From contig NC_135552.1 of the NCBI RefSeq assembly GCF_964340395.1, forward strand, positions 15,961,694-16,025,693: a stretch of 64,000 nt of DNA. The letters run 5' to 3'. Below the pieces are notes generated by a model, which did no database searches, was not told the DNA's origin, and worked only from the letters and a program-made list of their open reading frames with translations. Shown here one piece after another: positions 27,934 to 40,588 of this stretch. This DNA comes from Glandiceps talaboti (taxonomy: Eukaryota > Hemichordata > Enteropneusta > Spengelidae). Position numbers and translations under genes: made by a program. The first letter of the stretch is position 1; every line of letters begins with the position of its first letter.

Positions 27934-29166
27934 CATGCTACAACCTAGGGAGTTTTAAAGGGGAATTTTTCTGTTACAACTTAGAGAGTTTTAAATGTGA
28001 TTTTTATGTTACAACCTAGGGAGCTTTAAAGGGGAATTTTTATGTTACAACCTAGGGAATTTTAAATGTGATTTTTTTCATGTTACAACCTAGGGAGCTT
28101 TAAATGTGATTTTTTTTATGTTACAACCTAGGGAGCTTTAAAGGGGAATTTTTATGTTACAACCTAGGGAGTTTTAAATGTGATTCTTTATGTTACAACC
28201 TAGGGAGCTTTAAAGGGGGATTTTTATGCTACAATCTAGGGAGTTTTAGAGGGGAATTTTTATGTTACAACCTAGAGAGTTTTAAATGTGATTCTTTATG
28301 TTACAACCTAGGGAGCTTTAAAGGGGAATTTTTATGCTACAATCTAAGGAGTTTTAAAGGGGGATTTTTATGTTACAACCTAGGGAGCTTTAAAGGGGAA
28401 TTTTTATGTTACAATCTGAGGAATTTTTAAAGGTTAATTTTATGTTACAACATAGGGAGTTTTAAAAGTCGAATTTTCATGTTACAACCTAGGGAGTTTA
28501 AAAGTCGAATTTTCATGTTTTAACCGAGGGAGTTAAAAGGTGCATTTTCATGTTTCAATCTAGGATGTTTAAAAGGTGAATTTTCATGTTACAACCCAGG
28601 GAGTTTAAAAGGTGCATTTTCATGTTACAACCTAGGGAGTTTAAAAGGTGCATTTCCATGTTTCAACCTAGGGAGTTTAAAAGGTGCATTTTCACGTTCT
28701 AACCTAGGGAGTTTAAAAGGTGCATTTCATGTTTAAACCTAGGGAGTTTAAAAGGTGCATTTTCATGTTTCAATCTAGGGAGTTTAAAGGTGAATTTTCA
28801 TGTTACAACCTAGGGAGTTTAAAAGATGCATTTTCATGTTACAACCTAGGGAGCTTTAAAGGTGCAGTTTCATGTTTCAACCTGGGGAGCTTAACAGGTG
28901 AATTTTCATGATACAACCTAGAGAGTTTAAAAGGTGCATTTTCAAGTTACAATCTAGGGAGTTTAAAAGGTGAATTTTCAGGTTACAACCATATTGAGGC
29001 AAACTGTCACCTCACAACCTAGGGACTTTGAAGGGCGAACTGTACTATACAACCTAGGGAGTTTGAAAGGCTAACTATACTGTACAACCTAGGGAGCTTT
29101 AAATCTCAATTTATAATGCAACCAAAGGCCCTTGTGTTCTGAAGCGAAACATGTTACAACCTAGGG
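27934..29166. repeat. 36-bp satellite, about 34 copies
   Basis: Units contain TACAACCTAGGGAGTTT, an AAAGG block and TTTTCATGT, with the palindrome CCTAGG in most copies. The left half (to about 28430) carries AAAGGGGAATTTTTATGT variants, partly alternating with AAATGTGATT. The right half carries AAAAGGTGCATTTTCATGT. The last units (after 28990) are diverged, as is usual at array edges. Confidence 0.95.
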
Positions 29167-30443
29167 GTTTGCTTAAGGTTCCATTTTGTAAATATTTGCT
29201 TTCAGCGGCAAAACTACCCGAGGTATATTATAATGTATTATAATAATTATGTAACTGGATGTGTACACCTTTTTGTGACGAGTAGTTATTTGTCCTTCAA
29301 AACGATGTGTCGCTCTCAATTTAAAAATGACGTCAACCACACATTTGAAAACATGGCAGAAATGAAAACTGCTAATCAAATATCATCATATATGTGTTTG
29401 TCCAGTTTCAATTTGTTCACTTTTAATCCTGTAACGCTACCTATGGTACATAAAATAATGTATAGCATACTAGTATAGAATTTCAGCTAGCTTTCCATTT
29501 TGTAGTGTATGTGTAGGAAGACAGGTGAAAGTGAGATCGTCAGAAAAAGTACCTTGCTTAAATCCAAACCAACCGTAGTCTACCCAGTCAGATCTAATTG
29601 CCATGAAATGATGGGCTAAGGAAGACTAGCATGTAATTTTGCCAATTTACAAGGGACGACAATTAACTCCCACTACTATCATAGGCAAATAACTTCCACA
29701 TGTTCAAATTACAAATCATTGCCCCTAAGTTGCTGTCATTACCAGAAAACTCACTTTAACTGATGAACAGCTATTGCAATGTTGTCTGTTATATTGTATA
29801 TGAAGTCATTCTGCGATTTTATGAGTGACACCCAAATGTATTTTCGTTATTCAGATTGGCCGATAACTAGTGCGTCACGCGGGTAAGGTTGTAAAAATCA
29901 ATTGTTAGCTGTGGCGTAATGACGTGTTAATGTTAATTTTGTTGCAGGCAATTTACTAACAACATCTTTACTGTTGTGTGAAGGTGGTGAGATGATAATG
30001 ATACAACCCACAGTGGAGGAAACCTCTCTAAACGTTAAAAGGATCCAATGCAATTGTCGCCTTAACAACGTCTCTCAAGTGATACTGTGTGGGCAGGACG
30101 AAAACTTTCAATGATAGAATGGAAAGTGCACCGAACAACTTTCATTTTAAAACAGAGATGGCAATTAATGAAATTACATTCCCTCCAGGCAGAAGGCGAT
30201 CGTGACTAGCAATTTACTGTATGTCTGCATGTTGTTGCCAAGGGATTACATGAGAAGCAACCGTATACATCGTCGGTTTATTTGCAATATCCTGAGAGTG
30301 GCCTGCTTACCTTTTAGGCTTTCCGAGATCCCTAACAGTAACTATCCACGAACAATTTTGCCATTAGCAATTGAGTACTGTACATGAATGCGACTTGAAG
30401 CAGCTCTCACTAGACTCTGTACTAAATATACTCTGTTCTAAAC
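29167..30443. other. Region upstream of the GPCR
   Basis: No coding exon recognised. A possible 5' UTR splice acceptor (TTTTGTTGCAG) ends at about 29947, within 500 nt of the receptor ATG. This is weak evidence. Confidence 0.35.
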
Positions 30444-32096
30444 ATGTCTGCTCCTAACAACACTAGTACAATAGATGTAAGTTCTCATTGCTTATCGGAC
30501 CAGGAAAAATGGATAACGATTGTACTCGCTGTGTTAACGGCTTTCATAGGTTTTATTTCGTGTGTCCTCAACGGCATCGCGGTGATTGTTTTCCTTCGCT
30601 GTCACATACTGCAAAATTCTAACAATGTCCTTGTGTTTTATTTGGCTATTTCCGACCTCTTGTACATCGTGGTTGGTTTTCCGACTTTTCTTTTCAGTTA
30701 CATCAGTGAGCATGATGTAGATGGAATCGAGTTTTCTTTGCGATGGACTGGAATGTTCTTGACCTCACTCTTCGCCAACACGTCGATCAGTACAAAAGTC
30801 TGCATCAGCATGCATCGCTACCTTAGTGTTGTGAAACCCAAGTGTACAACTTTCGCTACCACGAAGAGAGCGTGTATACTGGTGCCAATAACGTGGATCT
30901 ATTCCCTCCTGTGTTCACTTCCACCGATGTTGGGTTGGGGAACTTACGGCTCTGGCGAGTTAATACTGTGTCTAAATGGACGTCACATGCAAGTGTCTTA
31001 TTTAGTGTATGTCTTTATCATAGCTTTTGTTTTTCCTCTGTTGCTAATGGCGACATTTTACTATCAAATATACAGGGCAATTATGGATCACTCTCAGACG
31101 ATGGACCGCGGTTACATCGGGAAGTTAAAACTGTTAAAAGTCGAACAAAAAACAAACACTCTTATGTTTACTGTTTTATTTACCTTCTGTGTTTCGTGGC
31201 TGCCATTTCATGTCATCATCATTTGCAGAAGTGTCCTGGGTGCCACAGTACCTAGCATACTAATTGTAATCGGAGCTCTCTTGGCCTGTTCAAACCCGCT
31301 TTCAAACTTTTTCCTATACGCCGTCGCGAACCGCGCATTTTGTAAAAGTATGACGCAGTTAGTGTTTTGTCGGAATGCGGTTCCTCATGACATGTCAATT
31401 GCTGTAGTGAACGATACTTGTCCAACAGTACCGACACATCCGAACCATACAGCAGTTGCACCTGCGGATATACAAATTCCCAATGTGATGGTCACTGTCA
31501 CGTCCATATCCAAAGATACAGAGCAAGAGTTGGAGCACATTGCTGATATTAGACGGAAAAGCACGATTGTTCCTCCCAATGATATTGAACAGGAAAAACA
31601 AAAACGCAAACGAAGTGCGCATAGGTTGTCAGTGATTATGTTAGGGGATTTGCCCCTGGCTAATGTAACCTTTGAACAAATTTCTTATAACTCCAGTGGA
31701 TACGATAACTGGCTAAGTCCGATGAATTCTCGGAACGCGGATAATATGAGTAATGAAATTACGGATGCTGAGAACCATTCTTTACCCAACTCAACTGGCG
31801 AACTATCGTTTCTTACTGTCAATACCGCATTTGAAAGGAGAAGAATCACATTTGGGGGAGGAGAAAGACCTTCGATGGGTGATAATGGAATGTCTAAATC
31901 ACAGCGAAAAACTGTGGCTAGCATGGGAAGAAAGAAAAGACGGAGGACGATGAAAGTATCGCCAACAAAAGAAGATGATGAAGATGCAGCTGCAGAACTT
32001 GACGCTGAAAAGGAAGTGACGACATCGGAGGTCACCAGCACTGATGACAACTGTAGACCTGATGACTCGAACACCTCAATGCAGAAACACAATTGA
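30444..32096 (+). CDS. Orphan rhodopsin-class (class A) G-protein coupled receptor, single exon
   Basis: 550 residues with seven hydrophobic helices: about 24-50, 62-87, 98-122, 142-163, 184-208, 237-260 and 268-293. Class A marks: LAISD in TM2, R125 in HRY (124-126, DRY variant) at the end of TM3, GWG before TM5, SWLP (251-254) in TM6 and an NFFLY (288-292) form of NPxxY in TM7. TM7 has no retinal lysine, so it is not an opsin. The usual cysteine at the top of TM3 is missing (position 100 is Arg) while ECL2 has C176. The N-terminus has N-glycosylation sequons (N5, N6). The C-tail is long (~250 residues), Ser/Thr-rich, with a basic patch (RKKRRR). ATG context AACATGT is acceptable. Ligand unknown; melatonin- or amine-like affinity is only a guess. 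Confidence 0.88.
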   Translation: MSAPNNTSTIDVSSHCLSDQEKWITIVLAVLTAFIGFISCVLNGIAVIVFLRCHILQNSNNVLVFYLAISDLLYIVVGFPTFLFSYISEHDVDGIEFSLRWTGMFLTSLFANTSISTKVCISMHRYLSVVKPKCTTFATTKRACILVPITWIYSLLCSLPPMLGWGTYGSGELILCLNGRHMQVSYLVYVFIIAFVFPLLLMATFYYQIYRAIMDHSQTMDRGYIGKLKLLKVEQKTNTLMFTVLFTFCVSWLPFHVIIICRSVLGATVPSILIVIGALLACSNPLSNFFLYAVANRAFCKSMTQLVFCRNAVPHDMSIAVVNDTCPTVPTHPNHTAVAPADIQIPNVMVTVTSISKDTEQELEHIADIRRKSTIVPPNDIEQEKQKRKRSAHRLSVIMLGDLPLANVTFEQISYNSSGYDNWLSPMNSRNADNMSNEITDAENHSLPNSTGELSFLTVNTAFERRRITFGGGERPSMGDNGMSKSQRKTVASMGRKKRRRTMKVSPTKEDDEDAAAELDAEKEVTTSEVTSTDDNCRPDDSNTSMQKHN

Positions 32097-33747
32097 CAAC
32101 AGTCAACCAGAAACAGAACATAGCTTAATTCGACAGACATCTTATTAAATATTGCTTTATTTCGTTGTCCGGTTGGACAGTGTATGCACTGTGCAAGGGT
32201 TGATACATTTTCTTTAGTCGAATTACCATGCATTATCTCGTCACAAAACCATTTCCAACTAATGTAACAGAACGAGCAGACTTTACGGCTGGGGGGGGGG
32301 GGGCTGAGGAGAAATAGTTTTATTTGCACAGAGTAACCCCCCCCCCCCGCCACCACACAGGCTGTAATGTAATGACAAGATGAAGGACCAGAGAATGCGA
32401 AGGGGAGGGGGGGGGAGAGCATATTTTACAAAACCGTTCTTTGAGAGGGCCAAAATTTAGGAAATGGACTTAGGGGATGGTCACATTGTATTACCTAACT
32501 TCACATTATTTGGCATCCCACAGCTGCCACCAGTTTCACATCCCACTGCTGCAATATCCCACAACTGTCACCATTGTAAAGTAATATCAGAATATACCAG
32601 TCAAATCGCTGCTGATCATCATGCAGTGAATCAGTTGTTAGTTATGGTGTGAGGAGAATAGTGGATCTAGTTGGGCTGTATTGGGGATAATGGGGTTTGT
32701 AATGTGTGGGAATGTTGACCTATTACAGTCCAAACAATATCGGCAGTACTAGTGCATCCATCTAGTCTTCTAGAAGTTCTGGATCCTTCAGCTCTGCAAA
32801 TTAAATCCAAACACCAGGAACTAATTAAAATACTCACTCAAATTCACTCTGATGGTCGTAGCGGGAAATAACCAATGCCTCTAAACTTATCAATGTGACA
32901 GTCGTGGCAGCAGTGTGATCAAGTCCTTAAAGTTGATTCGTGTTCAAAGAGCACAAAAAAACCCACACATTCAGTATTCAGAAAGCAATTGCAAGAGACA
33001 TTAATACATTATTATGTTGGGCTAACAGAGAAAATGTTAAATACTTATATCCACTGTGGTCCCACATAGAACAGACAAAGTCAACCACAGACAAACAACC
33101 ACAGCTAAGGTAGTGTTTAATGTGATGCTAAAAGAAAAAAATTCTGGAATATGTTGGATCAATGAATATTACTATACGCTTGCCGTTACTGATGACGTCA
33201 GTAGAAGTACAGGGTCAATAGTCTGTTGAGAGTTGTCCTCTTCGTGTGTAGCCTTCGTAGCCTCCTGAAATGCGTTTTAGCATTGATTAGTCTGGAAAGC
33301 TCACTTTAATGTAATTACCCGGGAAGGTACTCCTTTACCAGATACTCCCGTGACTAACACCGTACGTGTGTCTGAAACAAATAAATATGTATTTTTAGGC
33401 TTTTGTTTACGAGCAACGGCATCCAAACTGCTTACGCCACTACTCGGATAATTTCAGTCAGCAAATATGCAAATAAGCTCATTAGTTACGGAGAAATGCA
33501 TGGTTAGAAGTTTAACCAATAATAATAAGTCATAGACCAGTTGGATGATATGTCTTTTGGCGGCAAAATCTTGAGATGGTGAAACAGAAATTGAAGAACT
33601 GTATTGTAATAATTTGTATGCAAATTCAAAAATTGATAAAGATGGATAAATGGGGAATAAAAGCGAGGCTGATTTTGTCTTGGCTGCTTTAGTTGATGTC
33701 CAGTGAGTCACAGAAAGTCCTTTTCAACCATCAACATCGCGCGATAT
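32097..33747. other. Gene-free stretch after the GPCR
   Basis: Includes the presumed receptor 3' UTR and facing G- and C-runs (32290-32301 and 32338-32348). No gene recognised. Confidence 0.4.
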
Positions 33748-34243
33748 CTCTAGTAAATAAGAGGAATGCAATTAATATTCAAATTAGCCATGACCCGACC
33801 TCTGTACACTGGGATATGGAATTCTTGGTGTGGTGCCCAATTACCTATGCTGATGTCACCAATGTCCCTATATATCAGTAAATAATAATAATAATCTTTA
33901 TTCATACTGGATAGTTCTTTAAGTATATAAACATTTGTCTCCCAAGAAGTCCAATGAGGACAATCCCCCATGGGTTCAGTGTTAATGCAGGAGGAAACCA
34001 GAGTACCCGAGGAAAACCTGCGTTTTTCGGTAGAGTCAAACTGAATGACACTCTTCTTACTTACAGGGTGTTTATTGTTTCTACCTAATCGACCTGTAAG
34101 ATAGAAACAGTAGAGACAGACAGACACTAATGCTCTTAGTGACTTCAGGTAATTGGGCACTATCCCAGAATTGTCTACCCCAATGTACGTAGGTCGGGTC
34201 AAGGCTAATTGAATATTTTTTATTTATCATGCTTTTTCTAGAG
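33748..34243. mobile_element. Inverted-repeat element enclosing a dispersed-repeat tail
   Basis: Left arm 33748-33846 and right arm 34148-34243 are diverged inverted copies (shared: TGACCCGACCT and GTGCCCAATTACC). The centre starts with (AAT)n and ATCTTTATTCATACTGG, then GAGGAAACCAGAGTACCCG, wording I associate with dispersed repeats in many invertebrate genomes. Confidence 0.55.
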
Positions 34244-36236
34244 AAGTTGTGCAATGCAGAGGTGATGAAAGGAACTTTCCATAACTTACTGACATCAACT
34301 AAAATAGTTAGGAATGAGATCAACTTTATTTCTCTTTAAAACTCATAAAATCCTACAATCGGTAAATACAGCTCTTAGACGTAATCTGTCTACTGCGAAA
34401 GCACTAACAATTCGTGGTAGCCACAATATGTTAGTAAGAAAACAAACCTGCATAAAATCACTTTTGAACGATATAATCCAGTGGGAACATAGGACTAGGG
34501 ATTTTACATTACTGATACCAAAAATGTCCACGATAAAACGCTCAGCTTATCACTTCCGAAATCGATACTATAACTTGATACTTTTTGTGCGGATACATAA
34601 GCTTATGGATAAAAGGTTTGATCTTTTAGGATGTGTGTGTGCTGAATCATTTGGGTACTTAATCAGAACATTAATTAAAAGATTATCAGTATATCAAATT
34701 TTCATTTCTTATATGTATTCCAAGACCATATGGCACTGATGTTAAGTGATACCGCGTGCCAAGGTATTTTGATTAAGGTGGTCCGCGAATCATAATGTTT
34801 GTCGGTTTATAAATATGTAGTGTATGCAAATTGTGGAAACAATGGAACGCCAGTAGTATGATTTGCATATAAGCAGCGACCACCTGTAACTTCTAATGTT
34901 GAACTTACTCTGTTGTTCATAGGCTGTCACTCTCCGTACTTTTTTCTGTAAATTATGTAAATAAGCATGCTATGTAAATATAAGTGTGATACTTTAACAT
35001 TTGTCAGGATAAATTTTACCGTTTGAAACTGAAATGATTTTTAGAAAATGATTGGTGAGTAATATGTTGATGAATTGATATGTTAATGAATTCGATGTCA
35101 ATGATATTGCCGATATCTTAGCGATATTTGATTTTTCTGAATTTTTATGGTGATAATCATTTTACAAGGGGAAATGGCTATATAGTTCAAGACGCCATCC
35201 CTTGATGGGGCGATATAGCGTACTCCAGAGACTTTTCTTGGTGTTACTATCTCAAGAAGCTACACCAAGCCAAAACTTTGCCCTTGAAAGCCGAGTAATC
35301 TGTTCTAAATGTAAACTTACAACCAACAGCTCTGCTAAATCTCAGTGGTTCTTTATATGTAAATCTAGCACTGCTATTTGGTGGTACTGTAATTTCAAAT
35401 TCAGGACATATTTCTGTTACTGTGCTCTAAGGAGGCAAAGTCTTGGCTCGATGTAAATAGCTTCTTGCGATGGTAACAAGTCAATGGGCAAGACATGGCG
35501 AGAATACGAAGACAACTACAGACAATTTCTTTTGATTCGGGAAGACATTTTATTTTGGTGGATGTCAAGCTAGGAAAGCTTGGCACAGTACCTGTGATCA
35601 CTATTTTAAAGAGTATCGTTAAGCGTAGGAATGCACGATCGTTTGAAAACCAGGCAAGTCGTGACTGTATTTACCCAATATAGTTACGAGACTAACACTG
35701 AGTATCGATGCAGAGAACATACACGTCTGTCTCATGCTGAGAACGCAGGCATGACACTCTGAGACAAGTGATGTAAAATCGATACACTGATTTACTTCTA
35801 TGTTGGCAATACTTGTATTTCTTTTAAAGTAGTAATATTGATTGCAACATATCCATTATTTTCACGAATTATATGTTGGGGAGGATATCTTTATTTTCAT
35901 CTTTTTTATATTTCCGCAAACGTTGTTTTGTAACACTGAATACTTTTAAGTGTTAAGTTAAGCTTCGACCTTTAATGAATGAATGTTGACACACTTGTCA
36001 CTATACTTGTCACGATCACTACTTATACTATTTGTGAAGCACATGAAACTCAAGCTGTATCATTTTGAGGGTTATCGCAGATTTTGAGGTGTTCAGATAA
36101 ACTTTATTAATAAAATAATGATACCTGTTACAATACTATCTGTATACAATGTTTTTTAAATGAGAGGGAATGCAGCATTCTCCACATTTTCAACTGACTC
36201 CACCTTTTTCGACTTTTAAGGTCAGTGTACTAAATG

Positions 36237-36278
<42 letters not shown>

Positions 36279-37129
36279 CTTTGCCATGCCTATAGCACTA
36301 CTGAACGTTATCACTTCAGTTGTGCTAAAAATGATATAGTTCTATTAAATCACGGTGTACTTTCTTCATTTGGGTCAAGTGATCCAATGACGAAAACAAC
36401 AACAATGCGATTTTAATGGCGGCAATAACTCATTCACAGCCACAGCATGATCATAGTGTGTATAAAATGCGGATGTCGAATGGAACTATTTAATACATTC
36501 CCCCGTCCTGTCAAAACACATCTTTCACGATCGTGAAGGTAAATGATATCGATAGCGGTGACGTACTTTAACTCGTCAATGCACTCAGTAGCCCATTGAT
36601 TTGTACAGCAATGTAATCTCAATAATGCACGGAATGATGGCAATTTTGTTCTTCTTATTGATTTAATGCCATGAATACAGACGGAAGGACTGCAGTATGA
36701 AGTATTTTAAAGGGCAAACATTGGATGAAAACAAAGACAGAGATGAGAATTTCACGATGGAGGCAATCTGGTTTTGTGATATGAGTCGTGATCAGCAAAA
36801 CTAACCAATCACGCTGTTCTTTTTTACTATATAGAATAAAATAACACACCACCACCACCACCACCACCACCACCAACACCACCTCTAATATAAGGAAATG
36901 TTAAATTTCTATCTATTGCAATTGTGAATTAATGGTGACAATTCACGTACATAATCCTAACGTGAAATAGACTATAAATGGATGTAACGAGACAATGTAT
37001 TCCATATCTACAAAACTTAACACGGCATGTTTATATTCACTAGCTAAAATGCATATCACAAAGTGGTGACATGTTGAGTAAAATATATTGACCTGGCCCT
37101 TGACTTTAGGTTGACCTCGGTAAAAGATG
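34244..37129. other. Gene-free stretch
   Basis: No supported gene. A 141-codon open frame at 34314-34739 lacks any domain or gene context. Microsatellites: (ACAG)n at 36237-36276 and (CAC)n at 36847-36877. Confidence 0.4.
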
Positions 37130-37338
37130 TTTACTTTGTATGTAAATCAGTGAATCTTTGCTTTGTATGTAAATCAGTGAATCTTTGCTTTGTATGTAAA
37201 TCAGTGAATCTTTGCTTTGTATGTAAATCAGTGAATCTTTGCTTTGTATGTAAATCAGTGAATCTTTACTTTGTATGCAAATCAGTGAATCTTTACTTTG
37301 TATGCAAATAAGTGAATCTTTACTTTGTATGTAAATCG
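37130..37338. repeat. 27-bp minisatellite, about 8 copies
   Basis: Unit TGTAAATCAGTGAATC followed by TTTGCTTTGTA; the last copies change GCTT to ACTT and TGTAAAT to TGCAAAT. Confidence 0.93.
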
Positions 37339-37487
37339 GATAGTTGTGAATTACGCTGAACTACTAGATGGCTGAGTGTTTCCCTTGTTACATTATGTAA
37401 ATCAGGTACGGTAGTGAATTAGCATATTCGACTACATTGTGTACTATGACTGAGTTAGTAGTAAACGAGTGTATTTAATTTACATAT

Positions 37488-37496
37488 ACTATAAAA
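37488..37496 (+). promoter_or_regulatory. TATA-box-like motif (ACTATAAAA)
   Basis: A canonical TATAAAAGG string stands in sequence with no gene seen downstream. About 325 nt further on an AATAAA (37818) occurs, so this could be the U3-R part of a solo LTR or another short transcription unit. No LTR boundaries or duplication could be fixed. Confidence 0.3.
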
Positions 37497-37499
37497 GGG

Positions 37500-38742
37500 A
37501 CAAGTTCTTGGCACTGTTGCGTAATCTTCTCTGTGGTGAACCTACAACTGGGCCAGCTGGAGTATGCTATTGGAGTCTTGTCAGAAGAAATGTATTTTCG
37601 TGACAGTTTAATGTTTATAATGGTTTAAATTTTGTACATTTATCTCGAACTGTTGAACCATAAATAGGCCATTTTAATATTAGTCCAATATAAATATTAT
37701 AAATTGCTTATTTTCAAATTTGAAAATGATTGGGAGCGCGGGCTGCTATGTGCTGTGGCTGCACGCGAATATTTCCAACGAAATTATACTGAGGACAGGC
37801 AGCCTACCCGAGACTTTGAATAAAAACAACGTTCTACATCAAAACATGTTATCCAGCTACGATTTGCACTTAGTATAAAGGGTTAAAGTCGAACTCGATC
37901 TGTATCCAATTGTAATGATGTATTATCATTAATACGCTGTGGAAAAGTATTAAAATGACCTTTCGTGACCCAGACATGTAAAAGGTATTGAGACTATTAC
38001 GATATTAATGACCTTTTTTGAGGTTACGTCTTTTTGGCTAATGTAAATTGTAGTAAGGGAAAAAAAACTGTAAACATGCACACATGTAATTTCTAACTTA
38101 ATAATAAGAGTTAATATTGCATGAAATGAGAACATTTCGAGCAACTGGTGTTAAATACCCTTCATAGGATTGGTGAGAAACATTCGTATTGATCGAATGC
38201 CGATGATATTTACGTGACTATATCTCGGTTGTCATAGCAACATATGACGTCATAGTATTCCTTTCATGAACAAAAAGTAATAATTTCGAAGGCATTAAGA
38301 TTTATATTTGTCGACAGCTTCGACGTTATGTAATATGCCTCCGAAATGAAATGATTTATATTGTCAAAAAATCGGTTTACCCCATAATCATTTCCCGCAA
38401 TGTGTGTTAGTTCACACGGCATATGCGCATAACACGGTTTAACTAACCATGACGCCAAGCTTACGAAGGCGATAAATACATGCAACTGATCTAATTTCGG
38501 CACTATTTGATCAAGTTGTACTTACTGGCTATGTAACATTGGAGTATTAGGCAGCAGATAATAATTCAGGCATTTCACTAATATTATCTAGCTATGGCAA
38601 TTATAACCATAGACCGTGAATCTTGAACAAGTAAACTTAATCATGGCTACCCATAATAGCGTAGTGAGCGACTCAAACATTCAAGATCTAGGACTAAATT
38701 TTCTCAGTTTTACAGTTCAGAGCTAACACGACATTTAAAAAA
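37500..38742. other. Gene-free stretch
   Basis: No gene recognised apart from the transcription-unit-like signals noted at 37488-37823. Confidence 0.35.
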
Positions 38743-39170
38743 CATAACATTGTGATATTTCGAGACATATAAATATATATTATCGTATACTCAGTATCGA
38801 TTTCAACGCAATTCAATGGAGAGCGCGTGCTACGAACCCATGCAATAATTTTCTGTATCACGCCCCAGCATACTTTTGCCTCAAATATGGCAAGTAGCTT
38901 GGCGCGCACGTCGACATCCGTTCGCGCAGTGAATTGACTTTGTTTTAATAATTTCTTCACTATTTTTGGCGTTTTTTGCGTATAAAATAATATTTCACTG
39001 CCTATTCACGTGATTTTGTGATTCAAATGATGTTTCGTGTCACTACATGGGGAATATTATAAAACCTTTACGGTAATACGATATTAGACCTCTCTATTGA
39101 ATTACATTGGAATCGATACTGAGTATACGATAATAGTTATTTATATGTCTCGACATATCACAATGTTATG
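38743..39170. mobile_element. Palindromic MITE, 428 bp
   Basis: The ends start CATAACATTGTGATAT and are inverted copies over ~85 bp, including TATCGTATACTCAGTATCGA on both sides. The middle has no transposase. No clear target duplication is visible. Confidence 0.7.
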
Positions 39171-40543
39171 GTTTGGATATGGATGTAGATATGGATTTTG
39201 CGGATCTCGGTAGTACGGGTAATTAAAGTTGGGCCCTTCCGCCGTACAATCTTGGTCGGCAAACCCCATATCCGGACCGTAAAGATTAACACAACTTCCT
39301 CCTTTCTACCGACCGGCAGAACATTTGTTTTGAATACTAGAAGCCCATGAATTTATCGTAATATCTGTCAGTAGGTAAACCTATTAATGTCATTACAATG
39401 TTCCCTTGCTAGCACTGTGTACAACTCAGCTTACATGTCTACAATGTTGATGTTAGGATACGTTTCATGAACAAATCTTTATTTCAAAATAACACATATT
39501 AATTAGCTGTATAGCTGTATAAAGCTCGTGTCTTCAGAGTGCATGTAAACACGTTTAAGAACAAATGATCTATCAGAACGGAAATATTAACAACTCAAAT
39601 ACGAAGGATATTTCATTGCCCTCTGTCATTGCCAAAGCCCGGTGCCAAACACTAAGAATGACGCCCTCTGTGTCTAATAAGAGTCAACAGAAGACGGCGT
39701 CTAGTTTCAAATACACGGGACTTCTTTCGTCTTAGAAGAAACATAGTTCTCATTTTCATCGGGCGTTCTATTTTTAAACTTCAAGCATCATGGATGGCTT
39801 AGTCAACATTTTACTCAAACACATATATTATTATTGGCTCATAGAGAAAATTTGTGAAAGCACTGCCAGCTGATGAATAATGATATAATATATTGACTAC
39901 AAAGCGGAAATGAATGAGTAAACAGTAAGATGTGGGTAAGAATGAAAATATTAAATATGTAAGTAAATGAATTGTCGTAAACTTGTTTTGTACAAATTGT
40001 CTGTCACAAGCAATTTATACAACACTTAGTTAAATAGATAAATCATATTTCAATGGCTCTATTTTATGGCAAGCCGTATATATGGCAAGCCGTTCAGGCC
40101 AAAATTATTATTTTATTTTAGCTGTAGTATTTTATATTTTTCGTACTTACAAACTAATTTTAACCGTTTATGTACTTTTATTCCATGTTCACATTATTTT
40201 AATTGAAACAAGTTTTCATTTATTTGAGATTATTGTTTTATTTTTCGTCAAACCAGAATTATTTTAATGATTATATTATAATTTAAAGTCAAAATATATT
40301 TTTGTTAAAGTTTTTTATTTTTTAACTTTTTTTCAACTTTTTTTTCTTCGGCCGAGTCTGCTGACAGTCTCCGGTCAAGAGCACGTCGTGACCACGTCTA
40401 CGTAATTCCCTACTGAAAACGTATTTACAAATAAAATTTAGACTTATTAGCACATGTATATTAAAGTTTGTTAAACAAGATAGACGACGACAGAGTTTGA
40501 CTTGCAGTGATACATTCAAAAAAGAGTGTTCGGTCTTGCCATC
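39171..40543. other. Gene-free AT-rich stretch
   Basis: No gene or repeat recognised. The last ~200 nt are less AT-rich and could be the 5' UTR of the candidate exon at 40544. Confidence 0.35.
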
Positions 40544-40588
40544 ATGTCGGACGACAGTGAGAATAATGCAACTGAGTTAAAAAAGCGA
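40544..40588 (+). CDS. Candidate first coding exon of an unidentified gene
   Basis: An ATG at 40544 opens 15 codons (MSDDSENNATELKKR) that run in phase 0 into a consensus donor GTGAGT at 40589. An acidic then basic N-terminus is common in intracellular proteins. No matching second exon was found, so this may be a real start exon whose rest was not recognised, or chance. Confidence 0.3.

Noticed and set aside
27934-29166. Regular repeats considered as a CRISPR array
   Set aside because: Units are contiguous with no unique spacers, and the DNA is animal.
30444-32096. Opsin identity for the GPCR
   Set aside because: No lysine in TM7 for the retinal Schiff base.
34314-34739. 141-codon frame, possible gene
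   Set aside because: No recognisable domain, no promoter or splice context, AT-rich codon make-up like its surroundings.
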